Source: JBDTMC01 sp039934475
Lineage (GTDB): Bacteria > Acidobacteriota > Terriglobia > Bryobacterales > Bryobacteraceae
DNA length: 8,664 bases
Reading direction: 5' to 3'
NCBI GenBank assembly: GCA_039934475.1
Contig: JBDTMC010000338.1
Span: 1-8,664 of the forward strand
The translations under genes were made by a program, and so were the position numbers. Under the pieces are notes generated by a model. That model did not search any database, was not told where the DNA came from, and saw only the letters and a program-made list of their open reading frames with translations. Below are positions 6,560-8,664 of this stretch, piece by piece. How positions within the stretch are numbered: position 1 is the first letter of the stretch; every line of letters starts with the position of its first letter.

Positions 6560-7081
6560 ATGTCTCCCCGCATCCGCCGTTTATCTCAGGACCACGAAAC
6601 GTTGAAGCGCCGTTTCGCCGACTGGCCTCTCATCCAGATGACCGGCACCGCCGGCCTTCCCCCGGAACACTACCGATTCACGTACGCGATCAAGGGTCTC
6701 TACGTAGACCCCACCGGCCAAATTCTCGACCGCAGCGAACATCTTTTGGAAGTGAATCTTTCCCTCGGCTACCCGCGCCGCGCCCCGCAATGCCGCATGC
6801 TGACACCCGTCTTCCACCCCAACTTCGACGACGTCAGCGTCTGCATCGGTGACTTTTGGGCCCCCGCCGAAGGCCTCGACGACCTCATCGTCCGCATCGG
6901 CCGCATGATCGCCTATCAGGAATACAACACCCAGAGCCCCCTAAACGGCCTAGCCGCCCGCTGGGCCGCCGAACACCCCGCCCTCCTCCCCATTGACCCC
7001 CGCGAAATCGCTCCACCGCTCCTCGAAAAAACCGAAATCCTCGAATCCACCCTATGGGCGGGCCCCATCGTCCTCTCCTGA
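6560..7081 (+). CDS. E2-like ubiquitin-conjugating enzyme (UBC fold)
   Basis: This 173-residue protein would take the Ubl from E1 and pass it to substrates. It has the beta-meander pattern of UBC domains (HLLEVNLSLGYPRRAPQCR at 61-79, with the YP..P element), followed by the tripeptide HPN at 86-88 and the catalytic cysteine C95 in DVSVCIGDFW. HPN to Cys spacing is like that of eukaryotic E2s. The later NTQSPLNGLAARW (123-135) corresponds to the PLN segment of the active-site side. A C-terminal tail of about 35 residues beyond the core is unassigned. HPN retention contrasts with many divergent bacterial E2-like proteins. The gene is the last of the tight cluster, two bases after the GYF gene. 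The nearest following gene is 57 bases on. Confidence 0.92.
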   Translation: MSPRIRRLSQDHETLKRRFADWPLIQMTGTAGLPPEHYRFTYAIKGLYVDPTGQILDRSEHLLEVNLSLGYPRRAPQCRMLTPVFHPNFDDVSVCIGDFWAPAEGLDDLIVRIGRMIAYQEYNTQSPLNGLAARWAAEHPALLPIDPREIAPPLLEKTEILESTLWAGPIVLS

Positions 7082-7107
7082 GGCCGGATTCGCACCCTCT
7101 GGTCAGC

Positions 7108-7136
7108 TCTCCTGCTTGAGCGTTATCATCAGGAGA
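7108..7136 (+). promoter_or_regulatory. Inverted repeat covering the ribosome binding site of the 65-residue protein
   Basis: TCTCCTG (7108-7114) and CAGGAGA (7130-7136) are exact reverse complements, separated by 15 bases. In mRNA the stem would pair the Shine-Dalgarno AGGAG and hide it from ribosomes. A seven-base-pair stem could be moderately stable and may control translation, although chance pairing with a purine-rich ribosome site is possible. Confidence 0.4.
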
Positions 7137-7138
7137 CT

Positions 7139-7336
7139 ATGAGCGTACGCCTCGATTTTGAAATCGTTTGTCCGAACGATCACAACCAGACGGTCACATT
7201 CAGCCAGGACGAATTCGAAAAGGCACTGAAGTCCGGTGCGCTCGTGTTCCATTGCAATACCTGCGACACCAACTGGCCCCCGTCTCATGCGGAGATTGCG
7301 AAGATTCGCAAGGCGTTTTCGAAAGAACCAGGGTAA
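7139..7336 (+). CDS. Small zinc-ribbon-like protein, conserved hypothetical
   Basis: The 65-residue protein has C11-x3-H15 and C39-x2-C42 (HCNTCDTNW), spaced as a possible single zinc site, with a helix-prone middle (QDEFEKALKSG) and basic C-terminus. Start ATG is supported by AGGAG at 7131-7135, only three bases away. It lies 57 bases beyond the E2 gene and 168 bases before rplM, so whether it belongs to the conjugation operon is unclear. I do not recognise a function. It could be a stress or regulatory zinc protein. Its Shine-Dalgarno lies in an inverted repeat (see separate entry). Confidence 0.7.
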   Translation: MSVRLDFEIVCPNDHNQTVTFSQDEFEKALKSGALVFHCNTCDTNWPPSHAEIAKIRKAFSKEPG

Positions 7337-7411
7337 GCCCGGCCCGAAACCACTGCATTGGGAGGAAGCCGGCCTTAGTCCCGCATGTGAAACGACGGTC
7401 CCCAGGCCCAG

Positions 7412-7436
7412 TGGCGACAATCCGTAACCGTCGCCA
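7412..7436 (+). terminator. Weak stem-loop before the rplM promoter, possible terminator
   Basis: TGGCGAC (7412-7418) and GTCGCCA (7430-7436) can form a seven-base-pair stem around an 11-base loop, followed by only AATTT. It is a poor fit to an intrinsic terminator and overlaps the promoter region by position, but could end transcription from the upstream operon or bind a regulator. Confidence 0.25.
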
Positions 7437-7438
7437 AT

Positions 7439-7471
7439 TTGACACTATAAGCTGTATTCGGTAAGCTTATA
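7439..7471 (+). promoter_or_regulatory. Probable promoter of the rplM-rpsI operon
   Basis: A perfect -35 hexamer TTGACA is at 7439-7444. With a 17-base spacer, TAAGCT at 7462-7467 is the best-spaced -10 candidate, although it matches the consensus only partly. AT-rich CTTATA at 7466-7471 is an alternative with longer spacing. The site lies about 35-65 bases before the rplM start, with a strong ribosome site GGAGAAGG at 7490-7497 between. This fits a highly expressed ribosomal protein operon. Confidence 0.5.
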
Positions 7472-7504
7472 GGTTTGTAGAACTCGAACGGAGAAGGTCT
7501 GTCC

Positions 7505-7933
7505 ATGAATACCGAATTCCCGTCCAAGGGAGAAATCATCCGCAGTTGGCACGTTGTAGACGCCGACGGCGCAGTCCTTGGACGCATCGCCAGTAAGGCG
7601 GCGATGATCCTGATGGGTAAGCACAAGCCGACGTACGCCCCGTTTCTGGACACGGGTGATCACGTCATCGTGGTCAACGCCGCGAAGGTGAAGCTCACCG
7701 GGAACAAAGAAGAGCAAAAGATTTACCGTCGTCACTCCGGATACCCCGGTGGTTTGAAGGAAACAAGCGCACGGAAAATGCGGTCCACACACCCGATCAA
7801 GATGATCGAAGAAGCGATCTCCGGGATGCTGCCGAAAACGAAACTCGGCAAGCAAATGTACCGTAAACTGCAGGTGTACGCGGGCGATAAACATCCTCAC
7901 CAGGCCCAAAAGCCGGTGCCGCTCGCGGTGTAA
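7505..7933 (+). CDS. rplM: 50S ribosomal protein L13
   Basis: The 142-residue protein matches L13 over its whole length: SWHVVDADGAVLGRIAS near the N-terminus, the GKHKPTYAP segment, VNAAKVKLTGNK, YRRHSGYPGGLKE and the end KLQVYAGDKHPHQAQKP. L13 is an early-assembling protein of the large subunit. The ATG at 7505 is preceded by GGAGAAGG at a good spacing. It is followed 18 bases later by rpsI, the usual L13-S9 pair, and translation of both is probably coordinated. No irregular feature was seen. Confidence 0.97.
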   Translation: MNTEFPSKGEIIRSWHVVDADGAVLGRIASKAAMILMGKHKPTYAPFLDTGDHVIVVNAAKVKLTGNKEEQKIYRRHSGYPGGLKETSARKMRSTHPIKMIEEAISGMLPKTKLGKQMYRKLQVYAGDKHPHQAQKPVPLAV

Positions 7934-7951
7934 GATTCGAAAGGAAGCCGA

Positions 7952-8350
7952 GTGGCAGCTACGTTAGTTCAGCATTTGGGTACGGGCCGGAGAAAGACCT
8001 CCGTGGCGCGCGTGTTCCTGCGTCCGGGCAAGGGTCAAATCACGGTCAATGGTCGTTCGGTCGATCAGTATTTCACCACCGAAACTTCGAAAGCAGTCGT
8101 CCGTCAGGCCTTGCTGGCTACTGAGACGGCTGACAAATTCGATGTCATCATTCTCGCCCACGGCGGCGGCACCACTGGCCAGGCTGGAGCAGTCCGGCTG
8201 GGCATCTCCCGCGCCTTGGTGGATTTCAATTCCGAACTCCGCGGGAAGTTGAAAGAGCTTGGATTTTTGACGCGCGATCCCCGTGCGCACGAGCGCAAGA
8301 AGTACGGGCAAAAGGGCGCGCGTAAGCGGTTCCAGTTCTCGAAGCGGTAA
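7952..8350 (+). CDS. rpsI: 30S ribosomal protein S9
   Basis: The 132-residue protein is typical S9: GTGRRKTSVARVFLRPG near the start, then TVNGRSVDQYF, the LVDFNSELRGKLKELGFLTRD region, and the C-terminal RKKYGQKGARKRFQFSKR, whose tail reaches the decoding centre near P-site tRNA. The GTG start at 7952 is supported by AAGGAAG at 7941-7947. The order rplM-rpsI is conserved across bacteria. No anomalies. Confidence 0.97.
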   Translation: MAATLVQHLGTGRRKTSVARVFLRPGKGQITVNGRSVDQYFTTETSKAVVRQALLATETADKFDVIILAHGGGTTGQAGAVRLGISRALVDFNSELRGKLKELGFLTRDPRAHERKKYGQKGARKRFQFSKR

Positions 8351-8364
8351 AGCGAAAGGTTTGC

Positions 8365-8404
8365 GGGCGGCGCGCCAGTTGTTCCTCCAGAATCAGCGCC
8401 GCCC
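8365..8404 (+). terminator. GC-rich stem-loop after rpsI, terminator-like but no U-tract
   Basis: GGGCGGCGC (8365-8373) and GCGCCGCCC (8396-8404) form a perfect nine-base-pair stem with a 22-base loop, 15 bases after the rpsI stop. No T-run follows, so it does not match a classical intrinsic terminator. It may instead protect the 3' end or pause polymerase. Confidence 0.4.
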
Positions 8405-8541
8405 AACGTCCTACTCCTGCCGTAGTTTTGGGTCTCCCCCTCTTCCGCACGCAAATTTCGCTTTGGACCGTGTGCGGCGGCGCGGGCTCGATCTCGTCCT
8501 CCACTCCAACTACTAGCCGGATGGCCTTGTCCAGACAGTCC

Positions 8542-8569
8542 GGTGAGGGCAGGCCAGGAAATCCTCGCC
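8542..8569 (+). promoter_or_regulatory. Leader hairpin before rpsB
   Basis: Bases 8542-8549 (GGTGAGGG) can pair with 8562-8569 (TCCTCGCC), giving eight pairs including two G-U, with a 12-base loop, ending 6 bases before the AGGAGG ribosome site. In many bacteria S2 represses its own mRNA through leader structure. This hairpin is a candidate, with no direct evidence that it is the regulatory element. The rest of 8351-8541 shows another weak inverted repeat (8445-8452 with 8470-8477) and no clear promoter. Confidence 0.3.
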
Positions 8570-8575
8570 CGAATC

Positions 8576-8581
8576 AGGAGG
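8576..8581 (+). promoter_or_regulatory. Ribosome binding site for the TTG start of rpsB
   Basis: AGGAGG is a full anti-Shine-Dalgarno match, four bases before TTG 8586 and 19 before ATG 8601. It supports the earlier start. Confidence 0.75.
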
Positions 8582-8585
8582 CAGT

Positions 8586-8664
8586 TTGCCGTCTATTTCA
8601 ATGAAAGAATTGCTCGAAGCTGGCGTTCACTTCGGGCACCAGACCAAGCGCTGGAATCCGAAGA
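8586..8664 (+). CDS. rpsB: 30S ribosomal protein S2, N-terminal part
   Basis: The partial gene reads MPSISMKELLEAGVHFGHQT and then KRWNPK up to the right edge, the typical S2 N-terminus. TTG at 8586 is chosen because AGGAGG (8576-8581) is four bases upstream and the MPSIS lead matches related S2 proteins. ATG at 8601 would be 19 bases from that site. The protein binds the small subunit head-body junction. The gene continues beyond the window. Confidence 0.93.
   Translation, partial: MPSISMKELLEAGVHFGHQTKRWNPK

Noticed and set aside
7337..7411. Possible short gene or RNA between the 65-residue gene and rplM
   Set aside because: No ORF with a ribosome site and no tRNA-like or conserved RNA pattern was recognised here.
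8365..8404. Strong Rho-independent terminator after rpsI
   Set aside because: The stem is excellent but lacks a following T-run, so it is listed only as a terminator-like stem-loop.
1..8664. CRISPR array, tRNA, insertion sequence or integrase boundary
   Set aside because: I saw no direct-repeat and spacer pattern, no cloverleaf, and no transposase or integrase motifs by reading; a computed search was not possible.

Overview
The window carries a compact, seven-gene ubiquitin-like conjugation cluster in a bacterium, preceded by a membrane serine protease. It lies between a divergent, partial TIR-domain gene and the ribosomal protein genes rplM-rpsI-rpsB. The GC-rich sequence, bacterial ribosomal proteins, Shine-Dalgarno sites and some GTG/TTG starts indicate a bacterium. 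The gene content and style resemble Acidobacteriota of the Solibacter/Bryobacter type, but this is recalled resemblance and not demonstrated by the sequence.

Layout. Bases 1-820 on the minus strand hold a TIR-domain gene that runs off the left edge. Its visible C-terminal part, about 1-180, looks like a different protein family (outer-membrane type) joined in frame. Bases 821-955 are a divergent intergenic region. From 956 to 7081 eight plus-strand genes are packed with gaps of -4 to +13 bases: a two-TM trypsin-like protease, a ubiquitin-like protein (Ubl), an E1-like ThiF enzyme, a membrane-anchored JAB/JAMM isopeptidase, a polytopic membrane protein with a C-terminal FHA domain, a RING-finger protein with a poly-proline linker and TM2 domain, a GYF_2-type membrane protein, and an E2-like UBC enzyme with an HPN motif and catalytic Cys. 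A small 65-residue zinc-ribbon-like protein (7139-7336) follows. A likely promoter near 7439 drives rplM and rpsI, and the start of rpsB (TTG) lies at the right edge.

How the genes may work together. Established knowledge of the families gives a full E1-E2-E3-Ubl-deconjugase set. The JAB enzyme would trim the Ubl tail behind Gly-Gly, E1 would adenylate and load it, E2 C95 would accept it, the RING protein would act as ligase and JAB would reverse it. Unusually, the putative ligase, the deconjugase, the FHA protein, the GYF protein and the leading protease all carry membrane segments. I infer a membrane-centred conjugation system, perhaps for envelope protein control or defence. Ubiquitin-like operons with E1, E2, JAB and RING genes in bacteria have been described by comparative genomics. 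The membrane-heavy composition, the degenerate FHA, the leading protease and a short N-terminal motif shared by three unrelated proteins are the parts most worth following up.
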